Of a stretch of 64,000 nt of DNA, positions 34,384-42,621 are shown piece by piece. How positions within the stretch are numbered: the stretch's first letter is position 1; each line of letters opens with the position of its first letter. A program made the translations under genes and the position numbers. The stretch is from the NCBI RefSeq assembly GCF_900112155.1, contig NZ_FOKQ01000012.1, positions 44,555 to 108,554 on the forward strand, written 5' to 3'. The DNA comes from Hominimerdicola alba (GTDB lineage: Bacteria; Bacillota; Clostridia; Oscillospirales; Ruminococcaceae). The notes beneath the pieces are model-generated. The model saw only the letters and a program-made list of their open reading frames with translations. It was not told the origin of the DNA and ran no database searches.

Positions 34384-34725
34384 ATGACGAGGACAATTAC
34401 TTCGATAATACTATTCGTGATAAGCGCACTGTTAGCGAAATGCAGCATAAGGCATTTTCTCGAACGGGGATACTTATTAAACAATGCGTATATATCCGCA
34501 CCGAAAACAGAACGGGAGTCAATGAACAAAAAGCCGTATTACAGACAGTCCGCTGTTGTATTTTTACTGATGAGTGCGGTATTCATCGTGCTGGGACTGA
34601 CGGTGATATTTGAGAATACAAAACTCGAACTTATCGAGATACCTCTGATAGCGGGCGCTGTGATATACGCAGTTATCTCTACAGTAAAGATAGAAAAAAG
34701 TCAAAATGACACGGGAAATAAATAA
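34384..34725 (+). CDS. Small membrane protein in the NfeD/flotillin operon
   Basis: A 113-residue protein with three hydrophobic helices (about 4-22, 56-76 and 83-103) and short polar loops. No family recognised; the size recalls small integral proteins found in flotillin operons such as yuaI regions, but sequence similarity cannot be claimed. ATG at 34384 has GGAGG 8 bases upstream; the GTG at 34375 overlaps that site. It follows the NfeD gene by 21 bases. Confidence 0.75.
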   Translation: MTRTITSIILFVISALLAKCSIRHFLERGYLLNNAYISAPKTERESMNKKPYYRQSAVVFLLMSAVFIVLGLTVIFENTKLELIEIPLIAGAVIYAVISTVKIEKSQNDTGNK

Positions 34726-34778
34726 AAAACTATAAGACAAGAGAAGAGACAAAAAGAATAAAAGAGACAAAAATATCC

Positions 34779-34970
34779 ATGTGTAGAACAGAAGAAAGAA
34801 GACAACAGGACGTATAAAAATACAAAAGAAAGAGACATAAAAAAGAGACAATATCTTATGTGTAGGACAGAAGAAGGAAGACAACAGGACGTATAAAAAT
34901 ACAAAAGAAAGAGACATAAAAAAGAGACAATATCTTATGTGTAGGACAAAAGAAGGAAGACAACAAGACG
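34779..34970 (+). repeat. 79-bp tandem repeat, about 2.4 copies
   Basis: Units start at 34779, 34858 and 34937 with ATGTGTAGRACARAAGAARG and run 79 bases; the third stops after about 34 bases. A worn partial copy precedes the first (from about 34755). The plus strand is almost pure purine, rich in AAAGAGACA. No ORF or ribosome site is present. Found between the small membrane protein and the paralogue pair. Confidence 0.9.
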
Positions 34971-35009
34971 GCTTTTGATAAGGCAAAAAAGAGAGAAGAG
35001 GTAATTTGA

Positions 35010-35969
35010 ATGAAAACAAAAGCAAAAGCCGCACTGATAGCCGGTGCAGCAATAGCGGGGGTAGCAGGAGGGCTGTGCATCGCTTGGTGCAGCGGTATCA
35101 ACTACGAGAGAAGATACAAGAAACTCTTTGACAAGACTTTCAAGGGGGATTACAAGATAACCGTTACTGAAAGCGGTTATTATACAGAAGAAAATTTACC
35201 TTTAAAGCTTCCTGTCAAATACAAAGTTTATGATGTTGAATATAAAGATAAAAACGGCAATACAAGGAATATAACTTTTGACAGCAGATATCCATATTAT
35301 TATTACAATAAAGAAGATTATTCCGATTACGAGACCCTGTTTGAATACATTAAAAACAGGAACATCAAGGCAGACAGAGATGTAGCATTGGCGTTGCATA
35401 ATGAAATATATTTAATTGTATCGAATGATGCTTTCAATGATCTTCTGCCAAAATATTTTGACGATGCGGAACCCGATGATTCCATGACCATTAGAGCAGA
35501 GGGGGACGGTTATAGGATCTTTATGAACCCAATCGATTTTTCTTACGATTATATCGACCAATATCACAATAACGATGATAAAATGCTTGAGTTTATCTCA
35601 CCTGAAACTTGTCCTGTACTTTCTGACATTGATTGGAGATCAGCCGCAGACATCAAGACTTATTCTTTAAATCTATCTGTATCTATTAACGATGAAAGCA
35701 AATATGATATGATGGATGAATTTGCTGAAAAGGCCGAAGCTTTATGCAAAGAATACTCGGAAGCTTCTGACTATGGTGGAAATTACATGTGCATAGTCGG
35801 AACGGTAAAAGAAGATGGCGATGAGACTAAAACTATCGATCACAAAGCCATCTATGTAATTAACGGAGAAGAAGTTACTTACGATTTAGATACAGGCAAG
35901 GCTAGACGAAAGTTCAGAGATACTATAGTTGAAAAATACGGATATGACACCACATGGAAGCAGAGGTAA
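35010..35969 (+). CDS. Unknown exported protein, paralogue A
   Basis: A 319-residue protein with a single N-terminal membrane helix (AALIAGAAIAGVAGGLCIAW, residues 6-25) followed by GINYERRYKKLFDKTFKGDY and an acidic extracytoplasmic domain rich in Asp and Tyr. No family recognised. The gene immediately downstream is a divergent copy: the first 55 residues are nearly the same, and the C-terminal part shares LSDIDWRSAADIKTY and DEFAEKAEALCKEY-type segments. GAGGTAA precedes the ATG. The operon position suggests a role with the NfeD/flotillin membrane proteins. Confidence 0.8.
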   Translation: MKTKAKAALIAGAAIAGVAGGLCIAWCSGINYERRYKKLFDKTFKGDYKITVTESGYYTEENLPLKLPVKYKVYDVEYKDKNGNTRNITFDSRYPYYYYNKEDYSDYETLFEYIKNRNIKADRDVALALHNEIYLIVSNDAFNDLLPKYFDDAEPDDSMTIRAEGDGYRIFMNPIDFSYDYIDQYHNNDDKMLEFISPETCPVLSDIDWRSAADIKTYSLNLSVSINDESKYDMMDEFAEKAEALCKEYSEASDYGGNYMCIVGTVKEDGDETKTIDHKAIYVINGEEVTYDLDTGKARRKFRDTIVEKYGYDTTWKQR

Positions 35970-35974
35970 TTTGA

Positions 35975-36910
35975 ATGAAAACAAAAGCAAAAGCCGCACT
36001 GATATCTGCTGCAGCAATAGTTGGGGTAGCAGGCGGAATATGGTTTTCGTGGTGCAGCGGTATCAATTACGAGAGAAGATACAAGAAACTCTTTGATAAG
36101 ACTTTCAAAGGGGATTATAAGATAACCGTTACTGATAGCGGGTTTGGTACCGATGATGATGCTCCGCTGAAAATTCCTTCCATAATGAAAGATTATGATA
36201 TTGAATACAAGGATAAAAACGGCAACGAAAGACACCTTGAACTTAACAGCGGAGAGGGTTACCTTAAGTGGTATCAAGATGAAAGTCTGAGCGAATACAT
36301 AAGAAACAGATATACTAAATCAGACGGTGCTATGATGACAGCGTTTTCGTTACAGATATACAACATAGTAAACGATGATATAATCGATAATGTACTGCCT
36401 AAGTATTTTGAAGCAGAACGTGATCCTGACATTTCACATAGAGTAAATGGCGATGGATATACGATCAATATAACAGCTTTTGATTACGCGGCAGGTTATA
36501 CCCAATATAGATATCGTAACAATGACAAGGTATCTGAATACTTATCACCCGAAAATTGCCCTGTATTATCAGATATCGATATGGATTCAGCCGCAGATAT
36601 CAAAACCTTTGTTTTTCGCGTAAATATCGATATAACCGATGAAAGCAAATATGATATGATAGATGAATTTACTGAAAAAGCAGAAGCTTTATGCAAAGAA
36701 TATGCGGCTGCTTCGGACTTTGGAGGAAATTATTGCTGTACAGTACGCACACTAAGCGGCGAGGAAAAAGGTTTTGAGGAAATTGATAAAAATCAAATAT
36801 TTGTCGCAAGCGGTGAAAAAGTTAACTTCGACCCAGATGACGATAAAGCACATGATAAGTACAAAGATATGATCGTCGAAAAATGCGGATATAACACATC
36901 CGAAAAATAA
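35975..36910 (+). CDS. Unknown exported protein, paralogue B
   Basis: A 311-residue copy of the preceding gene. DNA identity is close to complete over the ribosome site and the first 20 codons (the stop codon of paralogue A lies inside the repeated ribosome site), high to about codon 55 and low after that. It keeps LSDIDMDSAADIKTFVF and EALCKEYAAASDFGGNY. Same layout: one N-terminal helix and an acidic outer domain. This is a local tandem duplication followed by divergence of the outer domain. Confidence 0.8.
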   Translation: MKTKAKAALISAAAIVGVAGGIWFSWCSGINYERRYKKLFDKTFKGDYKITVTDSGFGTDDDAPLKIPSIMKDYDIEYKDKNGNERHLELNSGEGYLKWYQDESLSEYIRNRYTKSDGAMMTAFSLQIYNIVNDDIIDNVLPKYFEAERDPDISHRVNGDGYTINITAFDYAAGYTQYRYRNNDKVSEYLSPENCPVLSDIDMDSAADIKTFVFRVNIDITDESKYDMIDEFTEKAEALCKEYAAASDFGGNYCCTVRTLSGEEKGFEEIDKNQIFVASGEKVNFDPDDDKAHDKYKDMIVEKCGYNTSEK

Positions 36911-36921
36911 AGGAGAAGAAC

Positions 36922-36999
36922 ATGAAAAACATACTTCAGAAGTCCGTATACCGATATGAATCGGACGGCAAGCAGTTCACCGGAACATACCGATGTTAA
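36922..36999 (+). CDS. 25-residue small ORF or gene remnant
   Basis: AAGGAG stands 6 bases before an ATG that opens a 25-codon frame (start MKNILQKSVYRYESDGKQF) with good codon use. It begins 12 bases after paralogue B. It may be a real small protein or, more likely, the beginning of a gene cut short, since the next 90 bases have no frame. No family recognised. Confidence 0.4.
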   Translation: MKNILQKSVYRYESDGKQFTGTYRC

Positions 37000-37095
37000 C
37001 GCCCGTTCCTGACAGAAAGATAAAGGAACAAAGAACATAGAAAAAGACAACATCTCACATAAACCAAATTCGTTTACAGACAAAGGAGATCTATT

Positions 37096-38556
37096 ATGGG
37101 AACCGAGACAATGATTATTATATGTGTTATAGTTGCGGTACTTTTCGCAGCGCTTATGGCTATACTTTCAAGATACAGAAAATGCCCTTCCGATAAGGTG
37201 CTGGTAATCTACGGTAAGGTAGGTACAGACAAGAACGGTCAGGCAAGAAGTGCCAGATGTATCCACGGCGGTGCGGCATTTATCATGCCTGTTATCCAGT
37301 CCTATGAGTACATGGATCTGACACCTATCTCCATCAACGTTGACCTGAAAAATGCACTTTCAAAGCAGAATATCCGTATCGATGTTCCTTCTAGATTCAC
37401 AGTTGGTATCTCTACCGAACCCGGCATCATGCAGAACGCAGCCGAGAGACTTCTCGGACTGAAAATGATGGAGATCCAGGAACTGGCTAAGGATATCATC
37501 TTCGGTCAGCTGAGACTTATCATCGCTACAATGGACATCGAAGAGATCAACTCCGACAGAGACAAGTTCCTGCTGGCAGTATCCAACAACGTTGAGATCG
37601 AGCTGAAAAAAATCGGTCTGAAACTGATAAACGTTAACGTTACCGATATCACAGACGAGTCCGGATATCTGGAAGCTCTCGGAAAAGAGGCTGCCGCTAA
37701 GGCTATCAACGACGCTAAGAAGAGCGTTGCGGAGAAGCACAGAGACGGTGAGATCGGTCAGTCACACGCTCAGAAAGAGCAGAGGATCGAAGTTGCAGCT
37801 GCAAATGCTGATGCTATCAAGGGTGAGAACGATGCTAAGGTAGCTGTTGCACAGTCCGAGGCAGAGAGAAGAGAAAGAGAAGCAGAATCTCTGCGTAAGG
37901 CTACCGCTGCCGAGGCAGTTCAGGCTGCAAAGGCTAAGCAGGAAGCTTACATCGCTCAGCAGGAAGCAGAGCTTACAAGAGCAGAGCTGGAAAAGGCAAC
38001 CCAGAAGGCTGACGTTATCGTTAAGGCTGAGATCAGCAAGCAGCAGGCTGAGATCGCAGCTGAGGCACAGGCTGAAGTTACAAGACGTAAGGCAAAGGGT
38101 GAAGCTGACGCTATCTTCGCTAAGATGGAAGCTGAGGCTAATGGTAATCAGGAGATACTCACCAAGCAGGCAGAAGGTCTGAAGCAGATAGTTGCTGCTG
38201 CAGGCGGCGATGCAGATGCAGCCGTAAGACTCATCATCGCTGACAAGATGGAGCAGCTGATCGCTATCCAGGTTGAGGCTATCAAGAACATCAAGATCGA
38301 TAAGATCACTGTTTGGGACAGCGGCGCTAACGGCGGTCAGGGCGGCGGTTCTACCGCTAACTTCCTGAGCGGTCTGATGAAAAGCGTTCCTCCTCTGAAC
38401 GATCTGTTCGAGCAGGCAGGTATGTCTCTGCCCGAGTTCCTGGGCAAGGACATGAAGGATGCTCTGGAGAAGTCCCGCGAGGAGGCTATCCAGAGAGTTG
38501 CAGAGGAAGAGACCAAGAAGCTCGGCGCTAACGACGTTGAGATAATCGAGCCATAG
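37096..38556 (+). CDS. Flotillin-like SPFH protein
   Basis: A 486-residue flotillin: an N-terminal membrane-inserted segment (7-25), an SPFH/PHB domain (about 30-210; DKVLVIYGKVG, GAAFIMPVIQSYEYMDLTP, LKMMEIQELAKDIIFGQLR) and a long Ala/Glu/Lys coiled-coil domain (about 215-390; repeated QAEIAAEAQAEV pattern), then a Gly-rich end. Scaffolds membrane microdomains; NfeD partner at 33610. AAAGGAG precedes the ATG. Codon use indicates high expression, and the gene may have a further start within the preceding 185 bases. Confidence 0.93.
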   Translation: MGTETMIIICVIVAVLFAALMAILSRYRKCPSDKVLVIYGKVGTDKNGQARSARCIHGGAAFIMPVIQSYEYMDLTPISINVDLKNALSKQNIRIDVPSRFTVGISTEPGIMQNAAERLLGLKMMEIQELAKDIIFGQLRLIIATMDIEEINSDRDKFLLAVSNNVEIELKKIGLKLINVNVTDITDESGYLEALGKEAAAKAINDAKKSVAEKHRDGEIGQSHAQKEQRIEVAAANADAIKGENDAKVAVAQSEAERREREAESLRKATAAEAVQAAKAKQEAYIAQQEAELTRAELEKATQKADVIVKAEISKQQAEIAAEAQAEVTRRKAKGEADAIFAKMEAEANGNQEILTKQAEGLKQIVAAAGGDADAAVRLIIADKMEQLIAIQVEAIKNIKIDKITVWDSGANGGQGGGSTANFLSGLMKSVPPLNDLFEQAGMSLPEFLGKDMKDALEKSREEAIQRVAEEETKKLGANDVEIIEP

Positions 38557-38592
38557 TCGGCTAAAACTCATATCACCTCAAAATAAAAAAGA

Positions 38593-38628
38593 TTCTGTCG
38601 GGTACGGATCGCGCTGTGCCCGACAGAA
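38593..38628 (+). terminator. Inverted repeat after the flotillin gene
   Basis: TTCTGTCGGG (38593-38602) pairs exactly with CCCGACAGAA (38619-38628). No T-run follows; it may slow transcription or only separate units. Confidence 0.5.
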
Positions 38629-38663
38629 GCATTATCTCTGATGATAATACAAAGGAGAACGAA

Positions 38664-40043
38664 ATGGTCATAGACATAAAAAAGTATTTGTCGGCAGCAG
38701 CTGCGCTTCTGCTTACGGTGACTATACCCGTCAGCTGCAATAAGAATTCAAAGTCCGAAAAAAGCGGTAATGCTGATGATCCCTCAAGTCAGACAGCGGA
38801 TAGTACAGAGGTCTCACAGAACAGCAATTACAAATTTGAGACAAAGACACATCAGCTGGAGGTCGACGGCAGTTTTTATCAGGTGTACAGCAAGGAGATA
38901 AAATTCAATTATCTTGATAAACCATACGAGGAATGGCTTTCTTATGTAAGCCCCTATGATGAATATGTGCCTTTGTTATACAGCGATGACAGCGGATATT
39001 ACACCACTCTGGATACTGTGGCTTTCGCTATACGCTACGCCTACGAGAACGGCATTGAGGAGCTGGAATTCCCTGTTGAGTACGATTCTGCCCTGATCGA
39101 CCTGGGCTGGCAGTACGCAGGGCTATCATTTCCGGATGTACCAATGACGGCAGGTGGCTGCGAATACCAGCTTACAGAGAACGGATATTACCGCATGAAG
39201 CTTTCTGATTCTGTGCTGAAAGCAGCTTCTCACACCGATGAAGTTATTGCCGCCGCTAAGGAGATAGTTGACAGCATACCGCCAGAATGTACCACCGATG
39301 CAGATAAAGCTTATTATCTTTATGACTGGATATGCACAAATGTTGCCTATGACGAATACCATATAAACAGCACCGGTATGGTAAATAACGAACCGCAGTC
39401 CGTTTACGGAGCGATAGTAAAAAAGAGAGCCGTATGTGACGGTATCGCAAGTGCAGTACAGCTGCTGTTCAATATGGCTGATATCGACTGTGGCAAGGTC
39501 GATGCAGATGCTATAAGCGCCGATGAATCGGGTCATGTCTGGAATTTCGCCTACATCGGAGATGAGGTATGGGATTTCGATGCCACTTGGGATCTGAGGA
39601 ACTACTGCGAATCAGAGGGCGATGAACTTACATCCGTTGAAGATCCCGAATACTACAAATGGTTCGGTACGGAACGCAGTTCAAAGCTGGGAATGACCAA
39701 CCTGAACGATAATTGCATATACTTCCTGCCGCCCACGGAAGAAAAGTTTTCTGTTGATTCTCCTGCGGCAAAGTGTGCAGATATCCTGGTGAATGTTACC
39801 GAGGAAAGCGACGACATCGAATACATATACGACGGGAAATCACATAAATCGGTAGAAAACGAAAAGCTAAAAGAGCTGATCGATAAAAAGGGGTATGCGG
39901 TTTTGAAATTCAATGATCCTTACCTGCTTGAATATTTCGACCATGATCTCGAGTTTTACCGCGATCCGATATACAAGGAAAAAGATAATTCAGAACTGGT
40001 AAATGAACTTGACCTTGAAAACTGTTTGCTTGAACTGAGGTAG
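38664..40043 (+). CDS. Transglutaminase-like lipoprotein
   Basis: A 459-residue lipoprotein: signal peptide with lipobox VSC (Cys at about 25), a Ser/Asp-rich linker, a beta-rich region and a transglutaminase-like domain (about 195-310) with Cys in KKRAVCDGIASAVQLLF, His in ESGHVWNFAYIGDEV and Asp in WDFDATWD. The lineage suggests wall-protein processing. AAAGGAG precedes the ATG at 38664; the upstream in-frame ATG at 38616 lies in the hairpin and has no ribosome site. Followed by a hairpin at 40048. Confidence 0.87.
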   Translation: MVIDIKKYLSAAAALLLTVTIPVSCNKNSKSEKSGNADDPSSQTADSTEVSQNSNYKFETKTHQLEVDGSFYQVYSKEIKFNYLDKPYEEWLSYVSPYDEYVPLLYSDDSGYYTTLDTVAFAIRYAYENGIEELEFPVEYDSALIDLGWQYAGLSFPDVPMTAGGCEYQLTENGYYRMKLSDSVLKAASHTDEVIAAAKEIVDSIPPECTTDADKAYYLYDWICTNVAYDEYHINSTGMVNNEPQSVYGAIVKKRAVCDGIASAVQLLFNMADIDCGKVDADAISADESGHVWNFAYIGDEVWDFDATWDLRNYCESEGDELTSVEDPEYYKWFGTERSSKLGMTNLNDNCIYFLPPTEEKFSVDSPAAKCADILVNVTEESDDIEYIYDGKSHKSVENEKLKELIDKKGYAVLKFNDPYLLEYFDHDLEFYRDPIYKEKDNSELVNELDLENCLLELR

Positions 40044-40047
40044 CCAA

Positions 40048-40085
40048 TTAGCTCCTGTATGCGCCTTATAGCATACGGGAGCTAA
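40048..40085 (+). terminator. Terminator after the transglutaminase lipoprotein
   Basis: TTAGCTCCTGTATGC (40048-40062) pairs with GCATACGGGAGCTAA (40071-40085), one mismatch. A T-rich but broken tail follows. Confidence 0.7.
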
Positions 40086-40535
40086 TAATCTTTCATGTTT
40101 TATCTTTTAATCATTATGAATTCGTGTAAAATCGACTAATATATTTATCTTAAACGTTTTCTTGCAAAATCGTAAATTTGCATCAAGTTTCATATCATTA
40201 TATTTTCTTTTAACCAAAGTCAAAATCGGCATATTGATAAATAAATTTAACAATCGATTTTCGCGATAAACAGGGCAGATTCGGTTACAAACTTTGTAAC
40301 AATTTTAGCATCGTTAATCTGCGATATAAATTTCTGACACTAAGATGATCAAAATGCCAAAAATAGTTATTAAAATTCGTTAAAAATGCCCATTAATATA
40401 TCAGAACAAATATTCCTATACCATATATTGTATGCGGCTTGAATTTTGCGCCTATATAGCTTGTAATTATTTTGTAACTAATGAACCAAACAATTTAATT
40501 TAACCAAATATACCACACGTTAATAAACCATGCGG
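40086..40535. other. AT-rich intergenic region, no gene seen
   Basis: About 450 bases of very AT-rich DNA with no ribosome site and no long frame. Several TTAATAAA and CGTTAAT words recur, but no clean repeat or hairpin was found before the promoter at 40536. Confidence 0.5.
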
Positions 40536-40564
40536 TTGACAATGCTAGTATTTTACTATATAAT
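40536..40564 (+). promoter_or_regulatory. Promoter of the dockerin-glucosaminidase gene
   Basis: TTGACA (40536-40541), 17-base spacer, TATAAT (40559-40564), exact consensus; leader of about 75 bases. Confidence 0.87.
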
Positions 40565-40644
40565 ATGAATACAACAAAACAAACAGTACGAGTTAAGAAC
40601 AATCATAAAAATATGTCTCTTTTGTTCACCCGGAGGTGAGTTCG

Positions 40645-42423
40645 TTGATACTTAAAAGAACAGCGGCTGTGCTCATGGCAGCGGCTATGATGTTTGGTAC
40701 AGCTGCAGCATCTGGCAGCAATATCATCAAGGCTGCAGCAGCACAGGACAGAAACGGTGTATGTTCATACACATATATAGACGTCAGAAAAGACGCAGAT
40801 AAGAATTCGGCTGCCAAAGGCTGGCTGGACGGCGGAGATGCAGTTAGCATACTCGGCGAGAAATACGACAGCAACGGTACTCTTTGGTATAAGATACAAT
40901 TTGAACTTCTTGTGGGATATGTTCCCGCAGCTTCTATATCGGTAAACGGCTCTCAGTCTGCTGATAACAGCAGCGATTTTGAAAGCTATCTGGATTCTCA
41001 GGCTTTCCCTGAGAGCTACAGGATATATCTCAGAGAACTGCACAAGCAGCATCCTAACTGGATATTCAAAGCTCAGCACGTAGGTATCGACTGGGATACC
41101 GCTGTAAGCGAAGAGACCGTAGTCGGCAGGAATCTTGTTCACAATGGTGCTCCCGATTCATGGAAGTCCAGAGCAAAAGGTGCTTACGACCCCAATACAG
41201 ATAGCTGGTATCAGCTGGATACAGGCTGGGTAGCGGCTTCTGACGGTATAATAAAGTATTATCTCGACCCCAGGAATTTCCTGAGCGAGAACTACATTTT
41301 CATGTTTGAAAATCTGTCATACGACCCTGATGTACATACCAGGGAAGGCGTTGAGGCTATACTACGCGGCACTTTCATGGATGGCGGATACACTTGTCCC
41401 GATACAGGCGAGTGGTTCTCTTATGCAGACACCTTTATGGAAGCTGCTGAGGTATCAGGCGTTTCGCCTTACCATCTGGCTTCGAGATGCCGCAATGAAC
41501 AGGGCGTTTACGGTGCACCACAGTCACTGGGCACAATATCGGGATATGAGAATTACTTCAATTTCTTCGATGTAGGTGCTTATGCTACTTCTTCAATGAC
41601 AGCCGGAGAAATGGCTGCAAAATATGCTTCAAACTACAACGAAAACTATCTGATGCCCTGGACGAATCAGTACAGATCGATAGTTGGCGGTTCGATATTC
41701 CTGGGCAACGGTTATATCACCAAAGATCAGGATACACTTTATCTTCAGAAGTTTGATGTGACCGACGGCGGCAACGGATATTTCGCACACCAGTACATGA
41801 CCTGTGTGTTCGGACAAGCCAATGAAGCTGTCAGCCTGCTGAAAGCTTACAGTGACGAAGTTCTGGATTCCGCTATGGAATTCAAGATACCCGTATACAA
41901 CAATATGCCTGAAACACGCTGTCCCAAGCCTGATTCAGAGTTGGATAACAATGATTACCTCAGTTCTCTGAGCATTTCAGGTGTCAGCATCAGCCCAGCT
42001 TTTAACAGCTATACTGAGTCTTATACCGCTAAGGTATCAGCTGACACAAACAGTATTTCTGTTTCGGCTGAAGCAAGCAGCAGCACCTCAGATGTTTACG
42101 GCACCGGCGAGATCGCTCTTAAAGATGGTAAGAACACTATCGAAGTTTCATGCGTTTCACCCGCAGGAACTACCAGAGTGTACAAGATCACTGTTAACAA
42201 AGCTTCCAAGTCAGCAGTGAACAATACGAAAAAGGCATCTTTGAAATACGATATAAACGGCGACGGCAAGGTCAATGTTACAGATATCGTAGTTGTAATG
42301 GCGCATATTTCCGGAAGAAAGCTTATGCTTTCGACTATTGAAAAGAAAGCTGATATCGACGGCAACGGTTGGGTAAATGTCACCGATGCTATGTTGGTCA
42401 TCAAATTCGTAAAATGCAAGTAA
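40645..42423 (+). CDS. Dockerin-bearing endo-N-acetylglucosaminidase with SH3 domain
   Basis: A 592-residue secreted protein: signal peptide (1-35), bacterial SH3 domain (about 40-105; DVRKDADKNSAAKGWLDGGD, YVPAASISV), glucosaminidase domain (about 190-400; the catalytic Glu probably in ASRCRNEQGVYG), a cadherin-like beta sandwich (about 435-525; LSSLSISGVSISPAFNSYTE) and a dockerin with two Ca2+ loops (DINGDGKVNVTDI and DIDGNGWVNVTDA). The dockerin should dock a peptidoglycan hydrolase onto a cohesin scaffold, an unusual cargo. TTG at 40645 is the start (GGAGG 8 bases upstream); a GTG at 40636 overlaps that site. Followed by a terminator. Confidence 0.9.
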   Translation: MILKRTAAVLMAAAMMFGTAAASGSNIIKAAAAQDRNGVCSYTYIDVRKDADKNSAAKGWLDGGDAVSILGEKYDSNGTLWYKIQFELLVGYVPAASISVNGSQSADNSSDFESYLDSQAFPESYRIYLRELHKQHPNWIFKAQHVGIDWDTAVSEETVVGRNLVHNGAPDSWKSRAKGAYDPNTDSWYQLDTGWVAASDGIIKYYLDPRNFLSENYIFMFENLSYDPDVHTREGVEAILRGTFMDGGYTCPDTGEWFSYADTFMEAAEVSGVSPYHLASRCRNEQGVYGAPQSLGTISGYENYFNFFDVGAYATSSMTAGEMAAKYASNYNENYLMPWTNQYRSIVGGSIFLGNGYITKDQDTLYLQKFDVTDGGNGYFAHQYMTCVFGQANEAVSLLKAYSDEVLDSAMEFKIPVYNNMPETRCPKPDSELDNNDYLSSLSISGVSISPAFNSYTESYTAKVSADTNSISVSAEASSSTSDVYGTGEIALKDGKNTIEVSCVSPAGTTRVYKITVNKASKSAVNNTKKASLKYDINGDGKVNVTDIVVVMAHISGRKLMLSTIEKKADIDGNGWVNVTDAMLVIKFVKCK

Positions 42424-42453
42424 ATAATGTTCTTTGCGAAGTATAGTAATATA

Positions 42454-42494
42454 GACCGCCTCGACATGAAACTGTCGGGACGGTCGCTTTTTTT
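42454..42494 (+). terminator. Terminator of the glucosaminidase gene
   Basis: GACCGCCTCGAC (42454-42465) pairs with GTCGGGACGGTC (42474-42485) with one or two mismatches, followed by GCTTTTTTT. Confidence 0.85.
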
Positions 42495-42515
42495 GTTGGA
42501 TATGACAAATTTCAC

Positions 42516-42544
42516 TTGACAATCAGTCAAATTAATATTATAAT
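42516..42544 (+). promoter_or_regulatory. Promoter of the zinc-ribbon array gene
   Basis: TTGACA (42516-42521), 17-base spacer, TATAAT (42539-42544), exact consensus. Confidence 0.87.
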
Positions 42545-42621
42545 TATAATAACCGAGATCTTATACGGTAGAGAATAACTTTACGGCAATGCCCCTCAGG
42601 CTTGTCGGGTCAGGAGGATAT

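Noticed and set aside
34779..34970. CRISPR-like array
   Set aside because: Direct tandem repeats of 79 bases without variable spacers, and no cas genes nearby.
37762..38571. Minus-strand ORF across the flotillin coiled coil
   Set aside because: Leu/Ser/Cys-rich shadow of the Ala/Glu/Lys repeats of the true gene.
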